Shown one piece after another: positions 24,901-36,100 of a stretch of 64,000 nt of DNA; the stretch's first letter is position 1, and each line of letters starts with the position of its first letter. A program made the position numbers and the translations under genes. Source of the stretch: Siderastrea radians (Eukaryota; Cnidaria; Anthozoa; Scleractinia; Rhizangiidae). A model generated the notes under the pieces. That model saw nothing but the letters and a program-made list of their open reading frames with translations. It was not told the origin of the DNA and did not search any database. The stretch covers positions 60,217,311 through 60,281,310 of the forward strand of contig OZ024887.1 of the NCBI GenBank assembly GCA_964017195.1. Direction: 5' to 3'.

Positions 24901-27900
24901 AGCTCCACTCACTAATTTACAGGGAGATCCTGCCATAACCTAAAAATATATGGTAACAAAAAAAATAATGAGTCAGGGATTTCAATAAAAATTGAAGTAG
25001 GCAGCTGGTTTGAGTAGAGTAACCGACTGTATCAACTAGGGGTTTGAAACAATCTTCCTTTAATTACTTTAATTTAGGGCAAAAAGGAGCCGACTTTTTT
25101 GAGCGAAGTAGCCGACGCTTTTCATCGGCTGTCGGTGCTTATTGAAAGCACTGATGAGTGTACAATAATCAACTTTTTAATTAAAAAACCTTGACTATTT
25201 TTCTGGCCATATTCCTCGCCAGGGTAACTCATTCAGCGTTATTACCCCAAGTGAGGCATAAGGCTGCAAATAACTCCCACCATCTACCCCAGTCTTTCGC
25301 CACCTTGCCAGCTTCACCCCATGAAAGACCCATTCCTTGCTTTCCACTGTTCTCCACCATGTTGTTTTAGGCCTCTCTGACTTTCTTTTCCCTGGTAGTG
25401 TCTATCTTAGTCAGCTTTTTGTGGTATGCATTCCTGGGACATTCTTAGTACATGGCTGGGCCAAACACCTCACCAGGGTACGTAGAAGGACCTAGACACT
25501 AAAATTTAATTTATGGTTTTTGAAACTAGCCCCTCTGTTACACCCCCTTGTAACATAAAGCCCAAAACCTGTTTGAGGTAAATAATGGGAACTCAAGGTA
25601 AAGCAGGATTCAGGATAGTGGGAAACAATTTGGTATATACTTCATGCTAAAATGGATGACTAATTAATGGGAATGCAAAATCTACCAAACAAATCAGAGT
25701 TTTTGCAGCTGTCTTTGGTTAGTTGACTTCCACTAATCTCAAGCCGCAGAAGAAGAGTGAAAAGTATCCCAGAATCCTTTGTGTTTACAACTATATTATC
25801 AAACTCTGAAGTGACGTCATCAGTCTCTCAAGGGGTTGATGGAATGAGTTTCACTCAAATGGCGGCAGCTTCGGTTGTAACGTGTTACAACGCAAAATAC
25901 TCTGTTTCGTTATAACGCGTCTGGTCTACTACTACTGCCTATCAATGGAAGAATTTAGTGTTTCTGCAGTCCTACTTGATTTAAATAAATCGCAGTTGCG
26001 ACATCGCCGTGAGTATATTTTTAATTGTCATGTACCGATCATCGATTCGAATTTGTTGCTAAAGACAAGATCCTGCGAGTTTTATCATGTGTTTCCACAC
26101 AAGGATGTTGTTGATGATTGTAAGTAATGTATTCTAAACTCACTTCCTCGAATTCTTCCTCGAGTAGTTTTTGAATGTACAGGACAACCTACAATTAACT
26201 GGAAAAATGATTTGTGATATAGAAGTATGTGTCAGACTACTTCGACCATTTCAAGAAGAGACATAAATAGTGATATCTGTCACCCCGTTGACCATACTCA
26301 AGGAGAAAGAAACTGCTAATAACTGGTAATCTTCAAGGCTCCTTTTGAGTTTATCTAACAAAACAAAAACGATTAATTCGCTCCTTGCTCGTGCAGAAAG
26401 CACAATAAAGAAAAAGCGCATTAAACTCCTTTAACCCTGCTTATTACTCTATTATATTTATTGTGGAATCGCCATGTGAGTTAAAATGTGATACTCGAAA
26501 TTGCAGGGATTTGGACCATTTTCGAACCTTCAGAAATTTGAAACTGTCGGGTCACTAACTGGTCACTATGGTACAGATCAGAGTTGTCCAAAATATCTTT
26601 TAATTATTCACAGATTTTAACTGTTCTTGTAAATTGGTCAAGCATAAAGAGACCTATAATTAACTTCATGCTACTCATTGAAGCGGTGGCAACAGATGGC
26701 GCGAGACGTTGTTATTCAAATTATCTAAAAACTTATTTCTAATGTGCTAAATTCAAAAGAAACAACACCTATTTCGTGACGAAAGTTGTAAGTTTGTGTT
26801 TTGAAGTGTGCTATCCCCAGCGAAACACTTTATCTGTGAAAAAATCCAAAGAGAAAACAGGCAAAATTTGCCATGTGTCACAAGACATTCGCCATCTTCA
26901 TGAAATTCCACAAGGCAAAGGATTGTGGGATACTATTATTTTGTTCTTCTTCTGCTCAAGCCCTGAATATTTCCAAGTACATGTAAGGCAAAAAAGGGTT
27001 ACCACAGGGCTGGAGCTTATCCTGGTTTCGGTAGCATGAAGCAAGTGAGAGTACTGCTACTCCCCCTCCCCCCTCCCCCCTGGATGGGATGCTAGTCCAT
27101 CATAGGGTTGCCTCCAGCAATATCCCTGGTAGAAATTCTGCCCAGGATAGGATGCTAACAGGATCTTGTAGGATCTTAAACAGGATCCTGATAACATCCT
27201 ACATAAGATCCTGTAGGATCCTGTTTAAGATCCTATAGGATCCTATAGGATCCAACAGGATCCTAAACAAGATCCTATAGGATCCTGAACAGGATCCTAG
27301 ACAATCTTAAGCAGGATCCTGAAAGACTTGACAGGACCCTGAGTAGGATCCTATGAAACAATGTGCCATTTAGGATCCTGGCTAGGATCCTGAGTGAACT
27401 TACAGGATCCTAGATAATCCTGTAGGATCCTATAGGATCCTAGAAAATCCTATAGGATCCTGTATAGGATTACTACCAGGGATGTTGCTGGTATCCGATT
27501 GTGCACTTGGGTGGAGAAAGACAATGTGGGGTAAAGTTTCTTGTCTAAGGAAACAGCCCCATGGCAGGAACTGGGCGTTGAACCACCGTTCTTCAGATCT
27601 GAAGTTCAACGAGCACCACCATGCCCCCACTAAATGTTTCCAAGCACCAGTAAATAATTCCATGTTCTCATCATTTATCTGACTGCAGCTTGACATCTTA
27701 AAGTGTACTACAAGTATTTTGCCATTACTGATTAGTTATTGTGATTTACTCTTAAATACTGTAGTTTTAAACAGACGACATATATATAACTGGGGGAGGG
27801 GGCTTACATTAACAGGGCTAGTTTGTCTTATTCAGTTATTTGACTCGTCATTACTAAAAAGCAAATGGAATACCATTATCAATCTTACATTGCACTTATC

Positions 27901-29967
27901 CACTTTTCAGACTTTATTCAGTCCCATTTCCACTACCTTACCCCTGTTCTTAATCCAAGAACATCAAGAATCCAAATCGTCACCAGGCCAAACAATAAAA
28001 AGCAGATGAGGTAAACAATGGAAAGCCAATCTATGTCATTGACAGACTTGTTATAATACAAAGCAGTGTAATCAGCAACTGGAGCAAATGACAGCCATAA
28101 CTAGAGGAAGAAAACAAAAATTACTGCAGTGCTGCAGGCTATATCAATTCCACACGACAATGTTTTCTTAACTCTACTTGAAAGCTACAGGTATCTGATG
28201 GCCTTCAAAGGCAATTTCAAGGTCAATGGTTGGAGTTTCAAATTGTGTAGTTCTAGAAAAAATTCATACCTACCTCATGGAAGGTTATCAGAAGATCCTC
28301 AGGGAAAGGGAGTCTTACAAGTCAAAATTTTAGAAGCAAAGTATGAAGCTAACCTGGAATTTCTTGGGGGGGGGAGGGGGCAAAACAAAAAACCTTCCAT
28401 GGGGGAAGTGTGGATATTTTCTGGAACTGCACATTGTAAGAAATTAATTAAAAACAAACCCCATCACATGTAGATGACTACTTTTAGGATGAGCGTAACT
28501 TATTAAGATATTTTTTCTTATTTTGGGGGGAAAGGTGAACATGGTACAGGGATTTACTCTTAAATTGCAAAGTTTGAGTTCCTCAATATGTTTCTTATGT
28601 AAGTTTACATTCAAAAGTACAGTTAAAAAATCTGCTGCTAGTCTCCATCAAAGGATAAGGTTCTCCACATAGGAGATTTCTTATGCTTATACCATTTTTC
28701 TAGGAAAGTAGGGATGGAAATTAGCACTTGCCTGACCCTCCCCTTAATTTTCCCAGGCAAGTATAAGCTGTGAATCTTTAATTCAGAGCCCCTACCCCAT
28801 TGTAGCTATTCTGTGGCCAATTATAGACCCCATCTTAAATAATTTTGGACAAATGAAAATTTTGCAATCTCTACTTAGTCACTTTCTGTTTAAGAATCTA
28901 AAACTTCTGTTAGGTCATCCTAATATGAAATGACGCAAGATCCAAGTTGTATTAACTTCGATGGATGATGACAATACAGAGTAGAAAATAAATACTGTAG
29001 CATGGATTTCTCCTGAACTATTAACTGTGCAACTGGTTAATGTTTAAGTTGTGATTCAAGAACAAAATGTAATGCAAGCCGATTGTTAAATATTAAAACA
29101 ACAGCCCTAATTACATATGCGATACCATTTTTTACTGCGAATCTTCACATTTTTTTTACCCGAAATCCCTACTTGCCAGAATTTTCTTATCCCCAAAATC
29201 CTGAAAATATGCAACCCCATTCCAGTAGCTCTATTGAAAATGCAACCCCTATATTCAATCCAGTTGTGAAAATGTGACCCCATCCAGCGGCACATCCCCA
29301 TTAGTCTATCACTAGGAAGTACTGTACCTCCCCCCCCTTTCCACCAGGATGACCAGTTCTGTCAAAATTTAGCTTCCAGCCCAGGGAGGAAGAGGACCTA
29401 CAACTACAATGATGTCTTATTTCCAACCTCTTCAGCCTATGACCAGTTTGACTTGTAAGCACGTAGGCTCATTACCGAGATTTCATGGTATACACAAATT
29501 TGCACATGTGCACAGTCATTCATGCTTTGTTCATCTGAGTTGATCTCATGTTCTTCTCTTCATCGTTAAACATGCGTGTCTTCCATAGACAAAAAAATTG
29601 CTTAAAATGTTAATACACATGTTTAAATACAAAAATTCGAAATGAACAGATTTCGTGACTTTACTGAAAAAAATTTCCTCAGGATCATGTTGTCAAAGGT
29701 AGGTACATTACGTGATCGTATGGTCACGTTTTTTTTGCAGCATCATTCCACTTATTAACTCACCATTGCATTGGAGATATTCAGGACAAAAAGCACCAGC
29801 AGAACATACCACCTTCTTCCGTACAACCTGTACTTGCCATGACATTCTTTGGACTTTGACAGACCAAGTATGGCTTCCTCTTGCGACACACTTCTTGAGT
29901 AAACTGCGGGAAGATTTGGGCGCAGAAGGGGTGCAGTTTCGTCATTGACCTTTTTCGAGGACGCCAT
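12991..29967 (-). CDS. SLC49A3: SLC49A3 (MFSD7)-like major facilitator transporter, nine coding exons
   Basis: Coding exons in transcript order are 29764-29967, 27942-28100, 24431-24647, 19361-19437, 18360-18494, 16951-17067, 15492-15644, 13675-13832 and 12991-13315. All junctions are GT-AG, the phases match, and the sum is 1,545 bp (514 aa plus stop). The product is a 12-helix MFS protein of the SLC49 family, whose better-known members move haem or choline; the substrate of this branch is not settled. Family landmarks seen are [18 protein letters not shown] in helix 1, [11 protein letters not shown] and INWLS-like IDWLSIVYL (exon 2), [12 protein letters not shown] and a [11 protein letters not shown] stretch followed by [10 protein letters not shown] (exon 3), [10 protein letters not shown] (exon 4), a PPTPPTA loop (exon 5), and [10 protein letters not shown] (exon 7). 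The start gives [15 protein letters not shown], which includes an acidic dileucine sorting motif (ETAPLL), so an endolysosomal location is possible. The exon 8/9 junction (AG|QATGIVF) restores a family-like helix. Introns are packed with MITEs and a large minisatellite. I am confident of the family; the paralogue name rests on remembered similarity. Confidence 0.92.
14268..14589. mobile_element. TTAA-flanked MITE in SLC49A3 intron 7
   Basis: The inverted ends are GGTTACTGTGTACCT and AGGTACACAGTAACC. Each is bordered by TTAA (14268-14271 and 14586-14589), the target preference of piggyBac-type elements. An internal open frame (14361-14570) has no known domain. Confidence 0.75.
14694..14919. 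mobile_element. Pogo/Tigger-like MITE
   Basis: It carries repeated TTCGAGTTATCGAG words and ends GAGTCAACTG followed by TA on the right; the left end is CAGTTGTC, somewhat diverged. It is related to the better-preserved element at 49071-49258. Confidence 0.6.
15860..16019. mobile_element. MITE with AGCTGGCGG ends (copy 2)
   Basis: The inverted ends are GCCTGTGTAGCTGGCGGGAT and ACCACCAGCTGTGCAGGC. It lies in intron 6 of SLC49A3, 34 bp left of another MITE. Confidence 0.65.
16053..16774. mobile_element. 722-bp palindromic-ended element with coding-like interior
   Basis: The ends are long inverted repeats: AGGGCCTATTCACATGGAGG on the left, CCTCCATGTGAACAGGCCCT on the right, followed inward by GGGGGACCCCGG. 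The interior (about 16300-16695) holds open frames that look protein-derived. The main one is at 16429-16695, hydrophilic and helical ([33 protein letters not shown]); an acidic piece in another frame lies just upstream. It may be a remnant of a transposase-associated protein or a captured exon. Confidence 0.75.
17517..18228. mobile_element. 712-bp element with AATAAGCGCCGCC ends
   Basis: The ends are ACCGTATTTACTCGAATAAG and the inverse CTTTCGAGTAAATACGGT. Repeated AATAAGCGCCGCC words lie in both subterminal regions. On the minus strand about 17665-17815 reads as a continuous peptide ([20 protein letters not shown] followed by [18 protein letters not shown]), which looks like a degraded coding segment of an autonomous relative. 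It sits in intron 5 of SLC49A3. Confidence 0.8.
18985..19270. repeat. Short tandem duplication, about 122-bp period
   Basis: CATTGGTTGGACAATCT recurs at about 19077 and 19200. Each copy is followed by TTTAGCACTACATCACAT and a GCAAATCTG block. Earlier, weaker copies begin near 18985. It lies in intron 4 of SLC49A3. Confidence 0.7.
19983..20324. repeat. Left flank copy of a direct duplication around the minisatellite
   Basis: This segment matches 22916-23520 in the same orientation: CTTATGAACAAATAAAAAG, TTCACCTCAAGTAAATGGTT, ATTGGAAAACTACT and TACCATGCAATAAAA all have near-identical partners. The right copy is longer only because it carries a MITE. Confidence 0.85.
20325..22915. repeat. 15-bp minisatellite, open on both strands, in SLC49A3 intron 3
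   Basis: About 170 tandem copies of a 15-bp unit close to ATCACATCCTCCAGG, often alternating with AGCACATCCTCCAGG. Because the unit is a multiple of three, long frames persist on both strands. The plus strand has 296 and 351 codons of Ile-Thr-Ser-Ser-Arg type (20129-21019, 20946-22001). The minus strand has up to 388 codons of [15 protein letters not shown] type (21997-20831). Frames break at small indels near 20890-20950 and 22000-22270. The minus strand is the sense strand of SLC49A3, but no exon of that gene is here, so this is most simply an intronic VNTR. Confidence 0.95.
22916..23520. repeat. Right flank copy of the duplication, interrupted by a MITE
   Basis: It is homologous to 19983-20324. 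The 275-bp MITE at 23027-23301 divides it after AAATAAAAAGGAACTACAAT. Confidence 0.85.
23027..23301. mobile_element. TA-flanked MITE inside the right flank copy
   Basis: The inverted ends are CAATCTTGGACGAAACTAGT and TTTTGTCTGAGATTG, with TA on both sides (23025-23026 and 23302-23303). It is absent from the left flank copy, so it inserted after the duplication. Confidence 0.7.
23904..24355. mobile_element. 452-bp MITE with GTGTGGCAC ends
   Basis: The inverted ends are GTGTGGCACTAAATTTTTGC and GCAAAAATTTAGTGCCACAC. Several AATTTTTGCG/CGCAAAAAT words lie inside. It sits in intron 3 of SLC49A3. Confidence 0.8.
24694..24850. mobile_element. MITE with TTCCAGAAAATATCC ends (copy 1)
   Basis: The left end TTCCAGAAAATATCC is inverted at the right as GGATATTTTCTGGAA, with a G-rich centre. 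Related copies are at 28244-28436 and 58100-58307. Confidence 0.75.
25735..26965. mobile_element. Possible transposon remnant with an exon-like frame
   Basis: GCAGAAGAAGAG...TATCCCAGAATCCTTTG near 25747-25785 is mirrored near 26910-26960 by CAAAGGATTGTGGGATA and GTTCTTCTTCTGC, suggesting inverted ends. Inside, on the plus strand, 25945-26119 reads [20 protein letters not shown] and onward to a good splice donor (T|GTAAGT), like the first exon of a gene carried by the element. The protein is not recognised. It lies in intron 2 of SLC49A3. Boundaries are tentative. Confidence 0.35.
27114..27491. repeat. Element with a GGATCC-rich internal minisatellite
   Basis: The inverted ends are CCAGCAATATCCCTGGTAG and CTACCAGGGATGTTGCTGG. 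Between them about 330 bp consist of irregular AGGATCCTGTAGGATCCTAT units, largely self-complementary. The outer flanks (GATGCTAGTCCATCATAGGG before; CTTGGGTGGAGAAAGACAAT and CTTGTCTAAGGAAACAGC after) resemble a dispersed repeat. A fragment of the latter recurs at about 60460-60520. Confidence 0.75.
28244..28436. mobile_element. MITE with TTCCAGAAAATATCC ends (copy 2)
   Basis: The left end is diverged (TTCTAGAAAAAATTC); the right end GGATATTTTCTGGAACTGCA matches copies 1 and 3. A run of GGGG lies near the middle. It sits in intron 1 of SLC49A3. Confidence 0.65.
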
Positions 29968-30165
29968 CCTTGGTCAACACAGCAATTGCTGACTTATGCC
30001 ATGGAGAATAAATTGCTTTAAGCTAAGCTCAAGAAGTTGCAGGCGAAAGGAAGTCGACAAAATCATATGACTTCTAATCCCCCAGGCGTTCCTACCTCAA
30101 TCGAAGACTGTGAATCGTAGACTAAGTACTAGTCGTTTCCAGTCCTTTTTGACTCATACTCCAAC
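29968..30165. promoter_or_regulatory. Probable bidirectional promoter between SLC49A3 and SUPT7L
   Basis: The start codons of two divergent, well-supported genes are only 198 bp apart. Both 5' UTRs and the core promoters must lie in or overlap this gap unless there are upstream non-coding exons. I see no clear TATA box at a sensible spacing on either strand. The SUPT7L start is in a good context (CCAACATGGCGGCG). Transcription start sites cannot be placed from sequence alone. Confidence 0.6.
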
Positions 30166-33100
30166 ATGGCGGCGATAATAACAGTTTCTTCGACGACTGA
30201 TGCAAATGATTTTGAAGGACACTGGGGAGAAATTCACCAATCTTTGCCAAAAACTCCCGCCTTACACACTGAGATAACAGAACCTAAAGCAGCGGAGTAT
30301 GAAGTACCACGGTTGCACCAGCCTTCCTCGGAACATTTTCCGCCCAAAGACGAGTAAGCGACGTCGAATGATCGATTCGGGTATTTTCTTTCAAACTATC
30401 ACCAGTTTCGATGTGTAGAATGACTTGAACATATTGACGATAATTCACAGTTTAACTGTTCTGTTTATAAGCCGTTGATATACGGTGTCCTTCAGAATAG
30501 TCTGTGTACAGCTGCCGTCTCTCCTGCTGTACATTGGCTACCTTCAGAGATGTCATCCTTTGATACATAAAAGACCCTTAGATGGGTCTAGAATAATGTT
30601 TTATCTGTAGGCCTTCCGGGTAACTGTTCTCTAAAAAGCTGTATACAGTAAATAGGTATGTGAAACCCAAAGGGTATTGTCTTTGAGCCATTTTGGTCAG
30701 ATATGGGCCAGAAATGGGGCATGTTTTCACTGCCTCCTGAAATAAGGTACAGGTTTATTTGCCATTTTGTCCTGCAAACAAGTTTAGGTCTCAAATGCTA
30801 TGCTACATAATGAAAAGGATACATTATTTTTGTAGTAAAGTAAGAATTTTAATCCCTGGGGTACACAATTTGCCCACTGAAATTCCATGGACAGAATCCC
30901 CTAGACACCCAACACTGAACCCCTCCCCCCCCCCCCTTTTCACCACCTCACTTCTCACACTCTTAATGAATGGAGATTTCCTTTCCACATTTGGGACCTG
31001 CATATTTTTCTTTTTCGCTACAGATTGCCAGCAAGGTTTATGGCATCGGTAAAGCCTCCACTTGATAAACACTCACAGAACTTGACACTGCACTGTATTG
31101 AGCTACAGCACCACAAACGACGCATGCGGCTGATGTTGATGGCTGCACAGCACCAGTCTGGAGAAGGAGGGGTATGTAAAGATGTGACGGTCAAGGTACA
31201 GAAAATGGAGATATTGGAGTACATGCATAGCAGACTCTGCTATCCTGAACCCTGGGGTTGGGTATTCTGTAAATTTTTGGGTAGGGGATGTGCTGATGGG
31301 ACTCTGAGACCCTCAACCCATACCAGACCATGCTCAGCTACATTTTATGCAGCCTTATGTTCTAGACTAGACACCAAAAAATCCTATCCTATCCCAGACT
31401 TGCCACTGAGTGTCCATCCCTATTGTAGACTAAATTCTTCATTTAACTGATAAGTTTCACGATAAACAGTACCATGTTGTAGACCAAATTTCTCTGATTT
31501 ATATACCCTATCAAAGACCACACAAAGGCTAAACTGCTTGAAAACCAAACCTTCCACAGCTGCATATACTCATATAGCTTATAAATGGATGGGAGCACCC
31601 CTTCCCCCACCCCCCCCCCTCCTCACACAAGTCCTCAACACACAAGGGAAACAAAAAAATTGTTTGAGATAGAGAGAGTTTGAGATAGCAAGTAGTAAAT
31701 TACTCAAGAAGAGCATTTAAAGAAAAAAGGGTTTTAGTTCAAGATAGTGGAGGATTTTAAATAACCAAGGTTTGAGATAACGAGGTCTAATTAGTTATCT
31801 CTGTCAGTTAATCAATAGGCTTAGAGATACAATTTCCCTGCTTGTGATCAGCAAACATCATGACAAGTTATGTTTTTATCAGAAAACCGAGGGTGCTGAA
31901 GCATCTTCTCTACCAGCCCACCCACCCAGACCCAAGTGGTTTTGCTCCAGTCAAGGAATTGTCACACCTCCTACTCAATCAACCATTCTCTCAAGAGCCC
32001 ATGAAACTATCAGGTAATGAGACCAATTTTCGTATCTCCTTACCCTAGCTCTTAAGTAGTCTTACTTTGGTCAAGTTTTTGGGAAAGGATTGGTTACTAT
32101 AAGGGTCTCCTTAATATAAGTTTCATGACTCTTCAACTATTCAAAGACACTGAGTGTGTCGTCAATAATGCACTTATTCTTGAATGTGCTATTTTATGAG
32201 AAATTTTGAACTCTCTGTTCCTACTGGCAATTGACTATCAGCCTATAGAAACCTCAAGTTCAAGTACTCTAATTCACTCTTATGAACTACCCTAACAGAA
32301 ACACTCAACCTCTTAGAGAATCATGACTTACCACTGCATAGAAGCTTAAGCAAGGGAAATATTTTGTATTTCTCAAGTACAGGGTTCAAAAGTAGCACAT
32401 TCCTTCTTGCCCTGCTGGGATAGTGTAAATCATGGATCACTCAGGCACCCAGTTTGGTGAACACAATTTTTAATTCTTGCTTGGATGGCAAGTGCTCTCA
32501 AAAGTTTTCATTGATGATTTATTTGATGATTTATTTTAAAAATAAATATACCGTGGTCACAAATTTTCTTGTACCTTTGTTTCAGCTCTCCTGAATCACA
32601 TTCCATGCTGACATGTGCTGAGCTAGACAGTGCCTCCAATAGACATTTGCTGATGAGGGCTGTTGCTACTTTGTGTGCACTGGCAGGATTTGACAGTGAG
32701 TTTTATATCTATTTAACTCTGAGATTCTGTGTCATAGGATCTCAAATTAAAATCCTCATCAGGAAAATAAAAGTTATGGGCTAGGTTAAAAAATGTTAAT
32801 TTTCATGGTCTATAAAATAAGAAAACAAATAAAATTAAAAAGCAAAACCAAAGGAAAACGGATGCTGGAAAAAACTTGCAGAGTCCAATGATCATGAAAA
32901 TCAGGCTGCTGGCTGAAGTCCATTGGAGTAAATCATGGCCTGGGGGAGACCAAGAAAAGACCTTTGATTAAGCCTTGACCTGATCAACCAGACCTGTAGG
33001 ATTTTTTGCATAACCTTTCCCATTCCCAGAACTAAACCTCAAGACAGTCAGACAACAGAATGCTGTTACTGAGTAGTACCTACAGTTCTTATAATTTGAT

Positions 33101-36100
33101 TTTGATTTGACTGCAATGGCATGTCAGTTCATGTCATTTCTTAATCTTGTCTGTGACTACTAACCATAACTGATAATGGATCCAGGGTTCATATGGGTCC
33201 AGGAAATCCTGGAAAGTCCTGCAATTTTATTCTGGCAAGTCCTGGAAAATTAATGAAAATTAATGGAAATTAATGCAGGTCCTGGAAAGTCCTGGAAATC
33301 TATATTAAGCTCTTGTTAAAAAAAGGTTGGTTTTCTTTTTTTAAAAAAATTGTCCGACTATTACTTTGGCTTTCTATTACCTAAAGGTTTATTGTTCAAT
33401 TATTGGGCATTTGGGAGACCTGGAAAAATCTATCCGAGTCCTGGAGAAGTCCTGGAAAAGTCCTGGAAAATTGTTTCTGAAAAAGGGTACGATCCTGTGG
33501 ATCTTTTAGCAGCCTTGATGTGGGAGAATTTTGTTTCAGAATTATTGGAATGAGTGTTGCTGGCTGTAACCCTTCAGTCCCACGTTGAAATGGTGATGGA
33601 AGTTGCTTTAACTCGGTTGAGAAATGCTGGTGATGTCCATTAAATGTCTTTGTACACGTACTCTCTGCTCAAAGTAGCTGTGCTCATTGACACTCGTCTC
33701 TCAGGTTATGTACCTCTCACTTCACTGGTTGGCCTTGTGCATTACAGGCAGCACTCAGATCAGTGGAAGAGACCTGAAGAATTTTTACTCCCAAACCTTT
33801 TCCTGCATAAATATCTTTCAATATTATGCATGGTGTTAATTAACCCACTGCCTCGCATACCATAATGGAGGTTGGGTGCCTGGGATGTCCGGGGGCCCCC
33901 ACTGTGGTCAGCCGGCCCCCAGATGGACTACTTCATTACTGGCAAATCCTCGGAACCCAGCCATGAGCCCCACACGCCCCGGCACCCATCACATTTACTT
34001 AGTCAGTGGAGAGAAAACATAAATAAATAAATAACTAAATAAATGAAAATAAGTAAATAAAACAAAAATAAGAGGGAGGGAGGGCTGGGGTAGAAGAAAC
34101 AAGCAGAACGCTGCAAAATACCTAGACAAAACATGTGCAAGCAGTCACAGCCCGCCATTGCAGTAAACTACGAAAACTGAGCCTGACAGCACCTGAACAA
34201 CCGCTTACCACCACCGCTTGATAACCACATGCTCGTTGTAGGTTAACTTGGTTAAATACATTTAACCTCATTTAACTGTTGTTATTTAGAATCAGACAGA
34301 GTGACCATTAAAAGACCTAAAGATTGTCAACCAATTCTGCTTAATGTTTTTTGATAATATTGAATTTTTTATAAAATAAGAATTGGTTGTTTACGTTATC
34401 AATTTTAATTTTATGGCATTTTTGGGAATTGGGGGCAAGCTGTACAAATTAAACTAAATCTGAGTCTCTTGTTTTTCAGTGGCAAGTGAGTCTGCTCTGG
34501 AGATACTAACAGACGTCCTTGATGACTTCAACACCAAATTCTGCCAACTTTTGCGAATGGCTGTCGATAATGAAGCATTAAATGGAAGAACTGGTTTTCC
34601 TGTGAGTGAGCAATGTACAGACAATTTCAACAATACCCAATCCTCCCCCTCCCATCCCAAAACAGGTCATTTTAAAAAAAAAGGACTCGAGACAGTCCAG
34701 CCCTTTTAAAATATGCCAGCAGCCTGCAATTTCGCTGCCTATGGTCAATTATTGCTGGTTGCTTCACACTGGTCTTCCCCGGGAACGTCCTAGCAGGCAG
34801 AGAGATCCAGTCCTTGCTGTCTATAACAGTAACTACAGTACTACTCTGTTGCCTGTCACCATAAGATCATTTTGATAGGGTTGCAGTCAAAAGAGCAAAT
34901 TTCTTGCCTCGTAGGCTTGTCTTGTATGCACTACTGAAAGTTAATTCAGGCAAGCTAAAAACATTAATTAGATCTCACTTAAATTCCCTATGCTTTTGTC
35001 GTACATGTAAAACAGGCCTTAGGGTAAGATATGGTTCGCATTCATTATTTTCTGTGTGTTTGCCTGCTACATGTAGGATGCAATGGAGTATGCCCTGCAT
35101 GAGATTGGTCTTGGTGGCTGTGCAGCCATTCATAAGTATTGGGTCCAAGGTATACAGGATTATGCAGTCAGGCTGGATCAAGAGGATATGGAGATGATAC
35201 AAGAATACAAGTCTTTCACTGTGAGCGTCATACCCTGTACTTTGGAATAAACCCTTAATTTTGCACCACAAAGCAGCCAAGATTGGAAAAAAAATTACCA
35301 AATTTCTTTTCACAAAATATTGAGAAAGTAACAGCACCAAATACTAAATCGAGGAGGGGGGACTCCCTTATGTGGCCTATACAGGGATGTGCCACTGGAC
35401 AGGGTATGGTTTTTGGCCTCTCTGTCCTACACAGGGTATATAATTTTGTACAAGTTTGTCCTAAACAGGTACGGTCAGTACAATTGCCGTTGTTATATAA
35501 TTGGCTTATAGTCAAGACTATTTTGCAATCCTAGTTAAGAGACATTTGCTAGTCTTGGAAACACTTTAAAATATTATTGTGTAAGACAAAAGAGTCCATA
35601 TTTTGGCATTTGCCCTAAACAGGGACCTAAAATGAAGTGATGCTGTAATGTCCTTGTCACTTCATGTTATCAAAACAGAAACTTATCGTCCAAGTCTCAG
35701 TGTGGCAAAGTCTGTTAATAACCACACTTCAGTCTGTAAACAAACATTGCAGCCACAGGAACGTGAGGCTAATGAAACCCTGAACTTCAGGTCGGAAGTT
35801 TTTTAGCATAACTTCGTATCTGAACTAGGTTGCTGTAGAAACTGGGGATAAACCTTAGGGCTGATTTAGACAGTACGATTTTTGCTTATAACTGCAGTAT
35901 GCGACTTTGATTGCATGCACTGCTCGCGTCAGGCAAAAATTGTAAACAACTTGTCATTCTAACATTTTGATTGTGATTGTCATGTTTCAAAATGCTGGGA
36001 CATTTTTCATGTTGTGTGTCATGAAGATGTTGTATGTCTGATTTAATTAGATGACACGATTCACGTTGCAGACGTGACATGAGCAAGTCGCATACAGCAG

